Below are positions 5,487 through 5,969 of a stretch of 5,969 nucleotides of DNA, one piece after another. Under the pieces are notes generated by a model. The model worked only from the letters and a program-made list of their open reading frames with translations. It searched no databases and had not been told where the DNA came from. How positions within the stretch are numbered: position 1 is the stretch's first letter; each line of letters begins with the position of its first letter. The stretch comes from Thermoplasmatales archaeon. Its GTDB lineage: Archaea > Thermoplasmatota > E2 > DHVEG-1. The translations under genes were made by a program, and so were the position numbers. The stretch is taken from NCBI GenBank assembly GCA_023140035.1, contig JAGLML010000078.1:1-5969 (forward strand). Direction: 5' to 3'.

Positions 5487-5969
5487 CTAGATCGGGGTAC
5501 CCCCAGACAATGCATTATACCAGTTTCCATTCCATGCTATTAATATAGAATTCAATGTTCCAGGTTCAATAAGTCCGCTGTAACCAAGTACCCATTGTCC
5601 TGGTGGATTTGAAAAGTCCCAATATATCATATAATCATCTGCTTTCATGCTTGTTGAACTGATTGTCACTCCCCATTTTGGTAGATAGGATGCTGTATCT
5701 TTTTTGATGGTGAATGTGGCATCAATTTCATCCCAATCTGTATCAATGAATATACTACCATTCAGGTCAAAATCGATGTCCCAACTGAATTTCATATAAT
5801 GAGGTAATGTTGGATGTTTCCAATCAAAGTTTGTGATGATATCAACTCCTAAAAATGAGGCAGAGATGTCTAGGACATCGAGATTAAATGCACTATCTAT
5901 GTTAAACTCTATATATCCTACCCCATCTAGGTTGAGATCCCATTGTACTTCAAGATCTTTCCATTGATC
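5487..5969 (-). CDS. C-terminal part of a Trp/Asp-rich repeat protein, probably extracellular (5' end outside window)
   Basis: The frame is open from the right edge of the window to a TAG at 5487-5489, giving at least 160 residues. An internal ATG at 5795 is not a convincing start: coding continues upstream with the same character and there is no ribosome-binding site before it. Numbering from the window edge, Trp-Asp pairs occur at residues 10, 63 and 117, spacing 53-54. Each is followed by alternating hydrophobic and polar or acidic residues typical of beta strands (WDLNLDGVGYIEFNID, WDIDFDLNGSIFIDTD, WDFSNPPGQWVLGY), and two are preceded by a YM motif (YMKFSWD, YMIYWD). The protein therefore looks like a beta-repeat protein. 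The tail (IEPGTLNSILIAWNGNWYNAL) has no membrane helix or sorting signal. It is transcribed toward the tRNA, opposite to the three-gene operon. Family not recognised; composition suggests a secreted or surface protein, but the N-terminus that would show this is missing. Confidence 0.75.
   Translation of the reverse strand, partial: DQWKDLEVQWDLNLDGVGYIEFNIDSAFNLDVLDISASFLGVDIITNFDWKHPTLPHYMKFSWDIDFDLNGSIFIDTDWDEIDATFTIKKDTASYLPKWGVTISSTSMKADDYMIYWDFSNPPGQWVLGYSGLIEPGTLNSILIAWNGNWYNALSGGTPI

Noticed and set aside
5487..5795. Treating the minus-strand gene as a complete 102-residue protein starting at the ATG at 5795
   Set aside because: The frame stays open to the window edge with the same Trp/Asp beta pattern and an additional repeat copy upstream, so this ATG is internal.

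Overview
The window looks like archaeal, probably euryarchaeal, DNA. It is AT-rich, and the leading gene has an archaeal type IV pilin N-terminus (AVSEVIGG followed by a hydrophobic stretch). It starts from a TTTAAATA box with a very short leader. Ribosome-binding sites are of the GGAGGTGA/GGTGA type, one gene starts with GTG, the encoded proteins are dense in N-x-S/T sequons, and the tRNA gene lacks an encoded CCA. I cannot place it below phylum level with confidence.

Layout. Bases 1-103 hold a promoter and a short leader; nothing coding is seen there. Three same-strand, tightly packed genes follow (104-5115) and read as one operon for cell-surface proteins. (1) A 776-residue protein joins a pilin N-terminal domain to a long stack of beta-sandwich modules that appear nested inside one another. 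(2) A 649-residue secreted protein carries a choice-of-anchor-L-like domain, a DUF11-like domain, a DxDxDG calcium-type loop and an unrecognised C-terminal beta domain. (3) A 236-residue protein has one N-terminal membrane helix and a helical, sequon-rich ectodomain. Genes 1 and 2 are 4 bases apart, and the Shine-Dalgarno of gene 2 lies over the end of gene 1. Genes 2 and 3 are 16 bases apart.

Bases 5116-5248 are noncoding and contain a T7 tract that may end the operon. A complete tRNA-Asp(GTC) gene lies at 5249-5321. Bases 5322-5486 are noncoding, with a T-rich tRNA terminator, a small inverted repeat and a T-rich stretch on the minus strand. From 5487 to the right edge, on the minus strand, is the C-terminal part of another probable surface protein. 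It has a Trp-Asp repeat of about 53 residues, and its start lies outside the window.

How the genes may work together (inference): the pilin-like protein could be built into or onto a type IV pilus-like filament and display its modules. The secreted protein could be an adhesive or matrix partner, and the single-pass protein a membrane-bound accessory. No ATPase, platform protein, prepilin peptidase or sortase is encoded here, so any assembly machinery must be elsewhere. The most distinctive feature is the nested, Matryoshka-like domain order of gene 1.
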